Counted from the stretch's first letter, positions 7,142 through 15,630 are shown. The stretch is DNA of 36,788 bases from Ancalomicrobiaceae bacterium (GCA_031291595.1 JARLIU010000193.1:1-36788); one strand, 5' to 3'. The notes: a model not told the origin generated them from the letters alone. Numbers and translations are program-made.

Positions 7142-7840
7142 TCACTGCGATCCCATCGCGCCCTGGCGGCGGGAAATCAGCGACTTCGCCGTCTCCACGG
7201 CCACCGCGGCGTCGCGGCAGTAGGCATCGGCGCCGATGGCATCGGCAAAGGCCTCGTTCAGCGGTGCGCCGCCGACCAGCACGATGAAGTCGGAGCGGAT
7301 GCCCTTGTCCTTCAACGTGTCGATCACGACCTTCATATAGGGCATGGTGGTGGTGAGGAGCGCCGACATGCCGATGATCTCGGCATTCTGTTCGAGCGCG
7401 GTATTGATGTAGTTGTCGACCGGATTGTTGATGCCGAGGTCGATGACCTCGAAGCCGGCGCCCTCCATCATCATGCAGACGAGGTTCTTGCCGATATCGT
7501 GGATGTCGCCCTTGACCGTGCCGATGACCATCTTGCCGACCTTGGGCGCGCCGGTCTCGACGAGCAGCGGCCTGAGGATGGCCATGCCGGCCTTCATCGC
7601 ATTGGCCGACATCAGCACTTCCGGCACGAACAGGATGCCGTCGCGAAAGTCGACGCCGACGATGCGCATGCCCTCGACCAGCGCCTTGGTCAGGATGTCG
7701 TAGGGCGTCCAGCCGCGCGCCAGCAGGATTTCGACGCTCTCCTCGATCGCCTCGCCGAGGCCATCGTAGAGGTCGTCCCACATCTGCTCGACGAGTTCCT
7801 CGTCGTTGAGCGTATTCAGGTCGAGATCGTCGTCGGCCAT
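7142..7840 (-). CDS. mtgC: Corrinoid (B12-binding) methyl-carrier protein, MtgC/MttC type
   Basis: A 232-residue two-domain methyl carrier. Residues 10-95 form the helical cap. Residues 105-225 form the Rossmann-like cobalamin domain with GDIHDIGKN (111-119), where His114 is the lower cobalt ligand of the DxHxxG motif, then SALLTT (159-164) and the glycine pair of VGGAPLN (189-195). It should carry the methyl group as methylcob(III)alamin between the MttB-type enzyme (14068-15630) and the methyl-THF-forming enzyme (3717-4625). It heads a minus-strand unit that continues into DUF1638. The upstream region holds a strong stem that may be an operator. It is a stand-alone carrier, not part of MetH. 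Confidence 0.93.
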   Translation of the reverse strand: MADDDLDLNTLNDEELVEQMWDDLYDGLGEAIEESVEILLARGWTPYDILTKALVEGMRIVGVDFRDGILFVPEVLMSANAMKAGMAILRPLLVETGAPKVGKMVIGTVKGDIHDIGKNLVCMMMEGAGFEVIDLGINNPVDNYINTALEQNAEIIGMSALLTTTMPYMKVVIDTLKDKGIRSDFIVLVGGAPLNEAFADAIGADAYCRDAAVAVETAKSLISRRQGAMGSQ

Positions 7841-7965
7841 GCCCGGTCCAGTCCTCTATGTCATTGCCTGAGCGTGTTCCCGTTGCGAAACAGGTTCCCA
7901 CTGTCACGCGACACGCTGCGGTCGCCGGCCCGGCGCGGCCCGTCCGGCCGCCCCGCGGGCGCACC

Positions 7966-7999
7966 GACATCCTGTCCCGCAATACGGACAGGCGATGTC
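7966..7999. promoter_or_regulatory. Nested inverted repeat upstream of the corrinoid protein gene
   Basis: GACATC-CTGTCC, an 8-base loop, then GGACAG and GATGTC separated by a 2-base bulge. The half-site TGTCC/GGACA occurs three times in alternating orientation within 28 bases. The stem is 126 bases upstream of the corrinoid gene start, in a 225-base gap that has no gene. It may be a repressor site or a leader hairpin. No cobalamin-riboswitch consensus was recognised here. Confidence 0.4.
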
Positions 8000-8065
8000 C
8001 GTACGGCGACATGGCCCGGTGCCAGGGCGACCTCTAGCACAGTCGCGACGACCACGGCGAGATGA

Positions 8066-8371
8066 TTAGGACTGGTTCCAGTCGATCCAGCCGGCCGTTC
8101 CGGCCCGATGCCGCGCCAGATGCGAAGTGGCCAGGGTCTTCAGCCAGGCGAGCCCCTCTTCGCTGCCGCTTTCGAGATCGAGACGGAGGGTGTCGCCCGC
8201 CTGTTCGACCCGATAGCGGCCGAAGGGAAAGCTCAGAACCACCGCGTCGACCGCATGCCCCTCGGGGATGCGGTCGGCAAAGGCGGCGCTCAGCCGGGCC
8301 AAATAGGCGCCGGCCTCGGTCGTCGGCAGGATGGCCTCAGCCCGCATGCGGGCGGTTGCGGCGGCGCGCAT
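8066..8371 (-). CDS. DUF2218 family protein, coupled to the PadR regulator
   Basis: A 101-residue protein. Its pattern fits DUF2218: LPTTEAGAYLARLSAAFADRIP, then FPFGRYRVEQAGDTLRLDLE, and an ending with ATSHLARH and WIDW. The family is a small domain often found beside siderophore-interacting ferric reductases and PadR regulators in proteobacteria; its function is unknown. The ATG at 8371 lies 10 bases after the PadR stop codon with GAGG at suitable spacing, so the two genes are probably translationally coupled. A second ATG at 8347 is possible. No ferric reductase gene is adjacent, which is unusual for this pair. Confidence 0.72.
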   Translation of the reverse strand: MRAAATARMRAEAILPTTEAGAYLARLSAAFADRIPEGHAVDAVVLSFPFGRYRVEQAGDTLRLDLESGSEEGLAWLKTLATSHLARHRAGTAGWIDWNQS

Positions 8372-8381
8372 CGACGCGGCC

Positions 8382-9029
8382 TCAGCTGCGCTCGATCTTG
8401 CCGGCGGCCTCGTCGAGCGCGGCGGCGATCGTTGCGATGGTCTCGGCCGAGACGGCACCGGACGCGAGCCTCAAGTGCAGGGCAGTGCGCAGGTTTTCCA
8501 CCGCGCGGATCATCTGCGGCCGATGCATGCCGCTGCCCTCGCCCGCTTCGGTCATACGCGCCATGATGATGCGCACTTCCGCCGCGTTTTCGCTGAGGTA
8601 CGTCTGCCCGGCCTCGGTCAGGCGATATTCCTTGCGATTGCCGGCGACGGTCTCGACCGTGACGTGGCCAAGCTCTTCCAGCATGGTCAGGGTCGGATAG
8701 ATGACGCCGGGGCTCGGGCTGTAGGCGCCGCCGGCCTTGTCCTCGATCGCCTTGATCAGTTCGTAGCCGTGGCGCGGCTTTTCCGCGATCAGCGCCAGAA
8801 TGACCAGCTTCAGGTCGCCATGGTCGAAGAAGCGACCGCCACCGCGCCGGCCGAAGCCGCGCCCAAAGCCAGCTCCGAAGCCCCTGGCCCAGCCGCCCTC
8901 GCCGCCGCGACCTTCGCCGCGGCCCTCGCCGCGATGCATGCGCTCGCGCATGGCGTCGACGTCGCCGCCACAACGTCCCCGTCCCTCGCGCCGGTCGTGC
9001 CGGTCGTGCCGGCAATGAAATCCATACAT
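8382..9029 (-). CDS. yqjI: PadR-family metal-responsive regulator, YqjI/NfeR-like
   Basis: A 215-residue regulator. Residues 1-66 are rich in His, Gly and Arg, with two Cys (CRHDRHDRR, RCGGD). Residues 67-140 are the PadR winged helix: FFDHGDLKLVILALIAEKP, HGYELIKAIED, SPSPGVIYPTLTMLEELG, KEYRLTEAG. A helical dimerisation tail follows. The sequence after RFF closely resembles E. coli YqjI (NfeR), a nickel/iron-responsive repressor whose N-terminal extension binds metal. A metal-sensing role is inferred from that match. The GGGAGA Shine-Dalgarno is 5 bases before the ATG at 9029. Three palindromes lie upstream, suggesting autoregulation. It is cotranscribed with DUF2218. Confidence 0.85.
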   Translation of the reverse strand: MYGFHCRHDRHDRREGRGRCGGDVDAMRERMHRGEGRGEGRGGEGGWARGFGAGFGRGFGRRGGGRFFDHGDLKLVILALIAEKPRHGYELIKAIEDKAGGAYSPSPGVIYPTLTMLEELGHVTVETVAGNRKEYRLTEAGQTYLSENAAEVRIIMARMTEAGEGSGMHRPQMIRAVENLRTALHLRLASGAVSAETIATIAAALDEAAGKIERS

Positions 9030-9040
9030 TCGTGTCTCCC

Positions 9041-9132
9041 AGATCGATTTAGACCGATCTATTTGATATATCGAAACTCGGCGCAGGCCACATCAGCAGC
9101 AGCGCGTATCGATGGAACTAAGATATATCTAA
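9041..9132. promoter_or_regulatory. Three palindromes upstream of the PadR regulator
   Basis: AGATCG-N8-CGATCT at 9041-9060 lies directly behind the Shine-Dalgarno. GATATATC occurs at 9065-9072 within TTTGATATATCGAA, and again at 9122-9129 within AGATATATCT. The two GATATATC centres are 57 bases apart. The strand is AT-rich compared with its surroundings. These are the best candidates for PadR autoregulatory operators. Confidence 0.5.
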
Positions 9133-9283
9133 ATACAGTCGTGTCAAGCGGCGCACCGGCAGCCGCGCGACGAATTTGCACGCGCCAAGCCGGCGACGGT
9201 TCGGCCGCGCGTCGGCGCCTGTCCCCGGCCGGATGGGGTCACCCGACCAGGACATTCTGTCGATTCAATGGGTTGGCGTGCTG

Positions 9284-9907
9284 CTACGGTTCGGATGGCG
9301 TCAAGGCGAGCGCAGCAGGTTCCTGCGTCCGGCTTTTCATGCCATCAAGGAGGATGTCGATCATGCGGAACGCCGCCTCTCGGCCCGCGGCGGCGTCGTC
9401 GACCTGGGTGACGGCGAAGACGGCCCTAAGCAGATCCGTGGGAGCGAGATCGAGATGGATCTCGCCGGCCGCCACGGCGCGCTCGGCGAGCAGATTGATC
9501 GAATTGCCGAGCAGATCGCCGGCGCCGGCATGGAGCGTCGAGGTGCCGCCTGTCAGCGCCTGGAAGGCCGGGGCAATCACGCGTTTCGTCGCCGAATAGT
9601 CGACGAACAGCCGCATCCATTGTTTCAGGGCCTCGACAGGCCGCAGCTCTTCGAGCAGGCGCGGCGCTGCGGCCCCCAATTGCTCGAGCGCGTGGCGATA
9701 GACCTCGGCCAACAGCGCCTCGCGGGTGGCGAAATGGCGGTACAGCGTGCCGATGCCGACCTCGGCGCGGCGGGCGATCTCTTCGAGACTGGCATCGGCG
9801 CCATTCTCGGCAAACATGACGCGGGCCACATCGAGCAGGCGGCGGCGGTTGCGCTCGGCATCGGCGCGCGGCTTGCGCCGGGCTTTGGCGTTGCCGTCAT
9901 CACTCAT
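9284..9907 (-). CDS. TetR-family transcriptional repressor
   Basis: A 207-residue regulator with a typical N-terminal TetR helix-turn-helix: RRRLLDVARVMFAENG, then ASLEEIARRAEVGIGTLYRHFATREALL. The C-terminal ligand-binding half is unspecific. The ATG at 9907 (MSDDGN) was preferred over an upstream ATG at 9931 because the intervening residues are unconserved. It is divergent from an SDR gene. The intergenic region contains two operators with a shared CGGAG-N5-CTCCG design, so it very likely represses the SDR and itself. The ligand is unknown. Confidence 0.92.
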   Translation of the reverse strand: MSDDGNAKARRKPRADAERNRRRLLDVARVMFAENGADASLEEIARRAEVGIGTLYRHFATREALLAEVYRHALEQLGAAAPRLLEELRPVEALKQWMRLFVDYSATKRVIAPAFQALTGGTSTLHAGAGDLLGNSINLLAERAVAAGEIHLDLAPTDLLRAVFAVTQVDDAAAGREAAFRMIDILLDGMKSRTQEPAALALTPSEP

Positions 9908-9946
9908 GCCGAGCGACCTATCTGTGCGCATTGATACACAGGCCCC

Positions 9947-9993
9947 TTGATAAACGGAGGTAACCTCCGTATTTAGTCCGGAGACAGCCTCCG
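9947..9993 (+). promoter_or_regulatory. Sigma-70-like SDR promoter with two TetR-type operators
   Basis: TTGATA (9947-9952), a 17-base spacer and TATTTA (9970-9975) form a good promoter toward the SDR gene. The spacer contains operator 1, CGGAGGTAACCTCCG (9955-9969). Operator 2, CGGAGACAGCCTCCG (9979-9993), covers the expected transcription start. Both share CGGAG-N5-CTCCG, and their centres are 24 bases apart. This layout fits tight repression by the divergent TetR protein. Confidence 0.75.
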
Positions 9994-10083
9994 TTTAATC
10001 CACGCGGGTGGATCCGGCAAGCGCCGGGCTGCTTTCGCCACGCGGCGACGAGGTTGTTCGATCCCATTCCCATGGAGAACACC

Positions 10084-11076
10084 ATGTCTGAGGCCTTCGG
10101 AGCAACTTCAACCACCGACGACGTGCTCGCCGGCATCAATCTTACGGGAAAACGCATCCTCGTCACCGGCGTCTCGGCTGGGCTCGGTGTGGAGACCGCC
10201 CGGGCGCTCGCCGCCCGTGGCGCTACAGTCGTCGGCGCGGCGCGCGATCTGAAGAAAGCGGAAGCCGCCACCGCGGTCGTGTGGGAGTCCGCTGCCGCCG
10301 GCGGTTCGCTCGAGCTGATCGAACTTGATCTCGCCAACCTCGCCAGCGTGCGCGCAGCCTCGGACGCCCTCATCGCAGCTGGCAAACCGTTCGACGTCGT
10401 CATCGCCAACGCCGGCATCATGGCCTGCCCGTTTTGGCATACCGCCGACGGCTTCGAAATGCAGTTCGGCACCAACCATCTCGGCCATTTCACCTTTATC
10501 AACCGCATCGCCGCGCTGATCAAGGACGGCGGCCGGTTGGTCAACCTGTCGTCCGCCGGCCACCGCTTCTCCGACGTCGATCTTGACGATCCCAACTTCG
10601 AGCGCACGCCTTACGATCCGTGGCTAAGCTACGGTCGCTCAAAGACCGCCAACGTCCTGTTCGCGGTCGAATTCGACCGGCGCCACAAGGCCCGCGGCAT
10701 CCGGGCCACGGCCCTCCATCCAGGCGGCATCGCCACCGAACTCGGCCGCTACGCCTACACTGAAGCGGGCGCAGTGCAGCGTCGGATCGATCAGATCAAT
10801 GCCGAAAATCTGGCCGCCGGTCTGCCGCCGATCCGGTTGAAGAGCATTCCGCAGGGGGCGGCGACGTCGGTTTGGGCCGGTGTCGTGGCGGCGGGTGACG
10901 ACGTCGGTGGACGCTACTGCGAGGACTGCCACGTCGCCGAGACCCTTCCCGCCGCATCGTCCGCGCAGGTCAGTGCCATCGGCCCGGGCGTGCGCGCCTA
11001 TGCACTCGACGCCGACCGCGCCAAGGCGCTGTGGGCGAAGAGCGAAGAAATGGTCGGCGAACACTTCGCCGCGTGA
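10084..11076 (+). CDS. SDR oxidoreductase, retinol-dehydrogenase-like
   Basis: A 330-residue short-chain dehydrogenase with TGVSAGLG (residues 28-35), ANAG (108-111), a catalytic Ser in LSSAGH (155-160) and YGRSK (183-187). HPGGIATELGRY follows the active site. The length (about 330 rather than 250) and the segment FGTNHLGHF fit the retinol-dehydrogenase/WWOX-like group of oxidoreductases. The substrate is not known. The start at 10084 has GGAG six bases upstream; ATGs at 10054 and 10072 are also open. Its promoter carries two operators for the divergent TetR regulator, so it is probably induced by the compound that regulator senses, perhaps an aldehyde or hydrophobic ketone. Confidence 0.92.
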   Translation: MSEAFGATSTTDDVLAGINLTGKRILVTGVSAGLGVETARALAARGATVVGAARDLKKAEAATAVVWESAAAGGSLELIELDLANLASVRAASDALIAAGKPFDVVIANAGIMACPFWHTADGFEMQFGTNHLGHFTFINRIAALIKDGGRLVNLSSAGHRFSDVDLDDPNFERTPYDPWLSYGRSKTANVLFAVEFDRRHKARGIRATALHPGGIATELGRYAYTEAGAVQRRIDQINAENLAAGLPPIRLKSIPQGAATSVWAGVVAAGDDVGGRYCEDCHVAETLPAASSAQVSAIGPGVRAYALDADRAKALWAKSEEMVGEHFAA

Positions 11077-11208
11077 TCGGAGGGCGGATTGCGGGCCGCC
11101 GCCCGGCTCGCCTGATCGCAAGCCGTTCCGGCCCGGCGCCCCGCGCTTGGCCGGCCTGTCGCCGGACTGTGTTGGACGAAGCCCCTCGTCTCGCGGTCCG
11201 GCGGCGGA

Positions 11209-13716
11209 TTAAGCTCTGAGCCGCTCGTTCCCCGCATCGAACGGACTTTCGCCGACGACGACGGCGCGGTGGGTTTTTCCCAGAATCTTGACGTCAAGTT
11301 CGGTGCCGACGTCGCCCAAGTCGGGCCGTACCATCGCCATCGACAGCGATTTTCCTGTGCGCCAGCCGAAGGCGCCGGTGGTGCAGCGGCCGACCAGGGT
11401 CCCGTTCTGGTAGATCGGCTCGGAGCCGCGGGCGTCGGCATCGGTGACGTCGAGGATCTCCAGCGTGACGAAGCGGTTGGCGAAGCCGTTGTCGCGCCAT
11501 GCGATCAGCGCATCGCGGCCGATGAAGTCACCCTTGTCGAGGCGGACGAAGCGGTCGAGGCCGGATTCGAGCGCCGCATATTCGATCGACAGTTCGCGGC
11601 CGATGTTGCGGTAGGATTTTTCCACCGCGCACGACATCATCGCCCGGACGCCGAACGGCTTGATGCCGTAGGCCGAGCCCTCCTTCATCACGAGGTCGAA
11701 CAGGGTCGCCATCATCGGCATCGGCACATGCAGCTCGAAGCCGAGTTCGCCGATGAAATTGACCCGCAGCGCCACGCAGTCGACCGGACCGATCGACAGC
11801 GATTTTCCCGTCAGCCACGGGAAGGCGGCGTTGGAGAGGTCGGTGTCGGTCAGGTGCTGCAACAATTCGCGCGAGCGCAGGCCGGCGACGGCGAGGACGC
11901 CGTAGGTCATCGTCGCCGTGTGCATCTGCACGCTGCCGTCCTTGGGCAGAAGCTTGTTCAAGATGTCGTGGTCGTGGCGTTCGAGCGCGCCGGCCGAGAC
12001 GAGATAGAACACGTCCGGCGCATATTCGTAGAGGGTGAACTCGGCCTGAACCCCGCCGCGCGGGGTGAGGAGGTGGCAGAGCGCGATGCGGCCGCGCTTC
12101 GGGATCCTGTTGGCGAGAATGGACTCCAGCCATGGACGCGCGCCCCGGCCCGAGACGATCGCCTTGGCAAACGGCGTCAGGTCCTGGATGCCGACGCCAC
12201 TCGTCAGGTTCTTCACCTCGTTGCCGACATGCTCGAAGTAGTTCGAGCGATGGAACGACCAGATCTCCTTGACCTTGCCATCCAGGTCCGGCGCCGGGTG
12301 GTTGTGGTTGGTGATGACATCGGGCTTGTCGATCGACGATACGTCGATACCGTAGCCGACGGGGGCGAACCAGTTGGCGCGTTCCCAGCCGTAGACGGAG
12401 CCGAACACGCCGCCCAAGGCCTTCAGCCGCTCGTACACCGGCGAGGTCTTCAACGGCCGTGCCGCCTCGCGCTCCTCGTCGGGATAGTGCGGCGTGAACA
12501 CGTTGCGGTAGGCTTCCTCGTTCTTCTGGCGAAGATAGCCGCGCGTGGCGTAGGGGCCGAAGCGGCGGGGATCGACGCCCATCATGTCGACGCTCGGCAA
12601 GCCTTCGACGATCCATTCGGCCAATTGCCAGCCGGCACCGCCGGCCGCCGTGACACCGAAGGAATGCCCCTCGTTCAGCCAGAAGTTGCGTAAACCCCAG
12701 GCCGGACCGACAATCGGATTGCCGTCGGGCGTATAGGCGATGGCGCCGTTGTAGACCTTCTTCACTCCCACTTCGCCGAAGGCCGGCACGCGGGCAATCG
12801 CCGTCTCGATGTGGGGCCCAAGGCGATCGAGATCTTCCTGGAACAGCTCGTATTCGGACTTGTCGTCCGGTCCGTCGACGTAGCAGACCGGCGCGCCGTA
12901 TTCGTAAGGCCCGAGGATCAGGCCGCCGGCCTCCTCGCGCATATACCAGGCGGAATCCGATTCGCGCAGCACGCCCATCTCGGGCAGTCCCGCCGCGTGG
13001 CGCGCCTGGATCGCCGGATGCGGTTCGGTGACGATATACTGGTGCTCGACTGGAATGACCGGGATATCGAGCCCGACCATGGCGCCGGTCCGCCTGGCGA
13101 AATTGCCGGTCGCCGAGACGACGTGCTCGCAGGCGATGTCGCCCTTGTCGGTCTTGACGCGCCATTCACCGGACGGCGTTCGCTCGATGGCGGTCACGGT
13201 GGTGAAGCGGTTGATCTCGGCGCCCATCTGCCGGGCGCCCTTGGCCAAGGCCTGCGTCAGGTCGGCCGGCTGGATGTAGCCGTCGTCGGGATGGCGGATG
13301 GCGCCGAGCAGCCCATCGGTTTCGGCGAGCGGCCAAATCTCCTTGACTTGGTCAGGCGTCAACAGTTCGACATGGACGCCGATCGTCTCGGCGATGCCCT
13401 TGTAGTACATGTATTCGTCCCAGCGATCCCTGGTCCGGGCGAGACGAATGTTCGATACTTTCTTGAAGCCGACGTTCTGACCGGTCTCAGCCTCCAGGCT
13501 GTCGTACAGCTTGACCGAATATTTGTGGATCTGGCCGACCGAATAGGAGAGGTTGAACAAGGGCAACAGTCCGGCGGCATGCCAAGTGGAGCCGGAGGTC
13601 AACTCCCGGCGCTCGATCAGCACGACATCGTTCCAGCCTTTCTTGGCCAGATGATACAGCGTCGCCACGCCGACGACGCCGCCCCCGATCACGACTGCAC
13701 GCGCATGGGTTCTCAT
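11209..13716 (-). CDS. FAD/GcvT-fused dimethylglycine or sarcosine dehydrogenase-like protein
   Basis: An 835-residue flavoprotein. Residues 1-370 are a DAO-type FAD domain with GGGVVG (11-16) and STWHAAG, in which His46 aligns with the histidine that binds FAD covalently in dimethylglycine dehydrogenase. A FAO_M linker follows (about 375-430), then a GcvT aminomethyltransferase domain and its C-terminal barrel (about 440-835). The family oxidatively demethylates N-methyl glycines and passes the carbon to THF as methylene-THF. It is divergent from the MttB-type methyltransferase, so corrinoid and oxidative demethylation genes share one intergenic region. Whether the substrate is dimethylglycine, sarcosine or another N-methyl compound cannot be decided from sequence. 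Confidence 0.9.
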   Translation of the reverse strand: MRTHARAVVIGGGVVGVATLYHLAKKGWNDVVLIERRELTSGSTWHAAGLLPLFNLSYSVGQIHKYSVKLYDSLEAETGQNVGFKKVSNIRLARTRDRWDEYMYYKGIAETIGVHVELLTPDQVKEIWPLAETDGLLGAIRHPDDGYIQPADLTQALAKGARQMGAEINRFTTVTAIERTPSGEWRVKTDKGDIACEHVVSATGNFARRTGAMVGLDIPVIPVEHQYIVTEPHPAIQARHAAGLPEMGVLRESDSAWYMREEAGGLILGPYEYGAPVCYVDGPDDKSEYELFQEDLDRLGPHIETAIARVPAFGEVGVKKVYNGAIAYTPDGNPIVGPAWGLRNFWLNEGHSFGVTAAGGAGWQLAEWIVEGLPSVDMMGVDPRRFGPYATRGYLRQKNEEAYRNVFTPHYPDEEREAARPLKTSPVYERLKALGGVFGSVYGWERANWFAPVGYGIDVSSIDKPDVITNHNHPAPDLDGKVKEIWSFHRSNYFEHVGNEVKNLTSGVGIQDLTPFAKAIVSGRGARPWLESILANRIPKRGRIALCHLLTPRGGVQAEFTLYEYAPDVFYLVSAGALERHDHDILNKLLPKDGSVQMHTATMTYGVLAVAGLRSRELLQHLTDTDLSNAAFPWLTGKSLSIGPVDCVALRVNFIGELGFELHVPMPMMATLFDLVMKEGSAYGIKPFGVRAMMSCAVEKSYRNIGRELSIEYAALESGLDRFVRLDKGDFIGRDALIAWRDNGFANRFVTLEILDVTDADARGSEPIYQNGTLVGRCTTGAFGWRTGKSLSMAMVRPDLGDVGTELDVKILGKTHRAVVVGESPFDAGNERLRA

Positions 13717-14067
13717 GGTCCGACCGCTGCTCCACCAAGCTGTTTCCGACCGGGCAATCGCCGCCCGGAGGCATCAGTGTCGACGCTTCTCCGGCCCTGA
13801 CGCTTATGCGTCGGCGACATCGAATGGCGGACTTGCGATAGAATAGGCATTCGCACCCCGGCCCTTCCGGGCCCGGAGCACCCGATCACCGGCGGACAGC
13901 GTTGTGACCGCCGGAATATCCAGATCCCGCCGTCCGGTGGCGCCTGCTGACAAGCGCGAACCAACCCCGATAGCATGCTTACGCCGACCGACGATCCATC
14001 GGCTCGTCCTGCGACCGCCACCGACGGCGCGACTGGACCGGCCATCCAGCCCTTGTGGAGACGCCCC
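13717..14067. promoter_or_regulatory. Divergent intergenic region, flavoprotein / MttB-type gene
   Basis: This 351-base region has no gene. It holds a hairpin, CCGGCGG (13889-13895) with CCGCCGG (13908-13914), whose stem is extended by ACA/TGT. A small perfect hairpin, GACGC-TTAT-GCGTC, lies at 13799-13812. The MttB-type gene has GGAGA 7 bases before its ATG. No clear sigma-70 promoter and no B12-box riboswitch consensus was recognised. Shared control of both demethylation genes from here is an inference. Confidence 0.4.
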
Positions 14068-15630
14068 ATGACCGAAGCCGCCGCCAGCCCGAACGCCCAG
14101 GCGCAGCCGCAGGAGGCCCGACGCGGCCGCGAGGCGCGCAAGGCGGCGCGATCGGCACGCGGTGCCGTTTCCGTGCCCTACATCACGCGCAACTTGGCCG
14201 TAACCGAGGTGCTGTCGGCCGAAGGCCTGGAACTGATCGTCGCCAATGCCGAGACGCTGGCGCAAGAGATCGGGCTGGAATTCCGCGGTTATCCCACGGC
14301 GCTGGCGCGCTTCCAGGCGGCCGGAGCGGACATCAAGGGCGAGCGCGTGCGGTTTCCGAAGGGTCTGCTCAGGCAGCTGTGCGCCACCGCGCCGGCCGAC
14401 TACATCCAGCATGCGCGCAATCCGATGAGGAGCGTGCACATCGGCGGCAAGGATACGGTGTTCGCGCCAGTCTACGGCTCGCCGTTCGTCACCGACCTCG
14501 ACCAGGGCCGACGCTACGGCACCATCGAGGACTTTCGCAATTTCGTGAAACTCGCCTACGTCAGCCCCCACATGCACCATTCCGGCGGCACGGTGTGCGA
14601 GCCGGTCGATCTGCCGGTGAACAAGCGCCATCTGGAGATGGTGTATTCCCACATTAAATATTCCGACAAGCCGTTCATGGGGTCGGTGACGCATCCGGAG
14701 CGCGCCAAGGACACGGTCCGCATGGCCGAGATCGTGTTCGGCAAGGAGTTCGTCGACCGCAACACGGTGTGCACCTCGCTGATCAACGCCAATTCGCCGC
14801 TCGTCTGGGATGCGACCATGCTCGGGGCGGCGGAAGCCTATGCGGCGGCCAATCAGGCGACGATCATCACGCCGTTCATCCTGTCGGGCGCCATGAGCCC
14901 GGTATCGGTCGCCGGCACCTTGACGCAGGTGCTCGCCGAGGTGATGGCCGGCACCGCCTTCTGCCAGCTGGTGCGTCCAGGCAGCCCGGTCATCTTCGGC
15001 ACCTTCGTCTCGACGCTGTCGATGCAGTCGGGGGCGCCAACCTTCGGCACGCCGGAAGCCTCGCTCGCCATCTACGGCGCGGCACAACTGGCGCGGATGA
15101 TGAAGATGCCGTTCCGTACCGGCGGGTCGTTGTGCGCCTCGAAGGTGCCGGACGCGCAGGCGGCCTACGAGAGCGCCAATACGCTCATTCCGACCATCCA
15201 TGCCGGCACCAATTTCGTGCTGCATGCCGCCGGCTGGCTCGAAGGCGGGCTGGCGTCGTCCTACGAAAAATTCGTCATGGATTGCGACCAGCTCGGCCAG
15301 ATGCACGTGCTGGCCAAGGGCGTCGACCTCTCCGAGAACGCCCAGGCGCTCGATGCCTTCCGCGAGGTCGGCCCCGGCGGCCACTATCTCGGCTGCGCCC
15401 ACACGCAGGCGAATTTCGAGAGCGCCTTCTACCGTTCGTTCATCGCCGACAACAATTCCGTCGAGCAGTGGATGGCGGAAGGATCGCAGGACGCCTACAC
15501 CCGCGCCAACAAGGTGTGGAAGAAGTGGCTCGCCGACTACGAAGCCCCTGCCCTCGATGAGGGCGTCGACGAGGCGCTCCTCGCCTTCATCGCCGAGAAG
15601 AAGGCATCGATGCCGGACGCCAGCTATTGA
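14068..15630 (+). CDS. MttB-family (non-pyrrolysine) trimethylamine/quaternary amine:corrinoid methyltransferase
   Basis: A 520-residue TIM-barrel protein of the trimethylamine methyltransferase (MttB) family. It should move a methyl group from a quaternary amine to the corrinoid protein at 7142-7840. Family segments include GHYLGCAHTQANF near the C-terminus, STLSMQSGAPTFGTPEASL in the middle and DAQAAYESAN. There is no in-frame TAG, so it belongs to the pyrrolysine-free branch that includes the glycine betaine methyltransferase MtgB. Glycine betaine is the best substrate guess because choline uptake and oxidation genes are close by; proline betaine or carnitine-like substrates remain possible. 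The start has GGAGA upstream. It is followed by PF13769-type, metV-like and metF genes on the same strand. Confidence 0.9.
   Translation: MTEAAASPNAQAQPQEARRGREARKAARSARGAVSVPYITRNLAVTEVLSAEGLELIVANAETLAQEIGLEFRGYPTALARFQAAGADIKGERVRFPKGLLRQLCATAPADYIQHARNPMRSVHIGGKDTVFAPVYGSPFVTDLDQGRRYGTIEDFRNFVKLAYVSPHMHHSGGTVCEPVDLPVNKRHLEMVYSHIKYSDKPFMGSVTHPERAKDTVRMAEIVFGKEFVDRNTVCTSLINANSPLVWDATMLGAAEAYAAANQATIITPFILSGAMSPVSVAGTLTQVLAEVMAGTAFCQLVRPGSPVIFGTFVSTLSMQSGAPTFGTPEASLAIYGAAQLARMMKMPFRTGGSLCASKVPDAQAAYESANTLIPTIHAGTNFVLHAAGWLEGGLASSYEKFVMDCDQLGQMHVLAKGVDLSENAQALDAFREVGPGGHYLGCAHTQANFESAFYRSFIADNNSVEQWMAEGSQDAYTRANKVWKKWLADYEAPALDEGVDEALLAFIAEKKASMPDASY

Noticed and set aside
7841-8065. Cobalamin riboswitch before the corrinoid protein
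   Set aside because: No B12-box consensus or typical multi-stem layout was recognised; only a nested inverted repeat is seen.
7876-13757. Similar CTGTTTC-N4-CGGG-N-A strings at 7876-7893 (minus strand) and 13740-13757 (plus strand)
   Set aside because: The match is short and its orientation to the genes differs; it could be chance.
14068-15630. Pyrrolysine codon in the MttB-type gene
   Set aside because: No in-frame TAG was found; the gene ends at a TGA.
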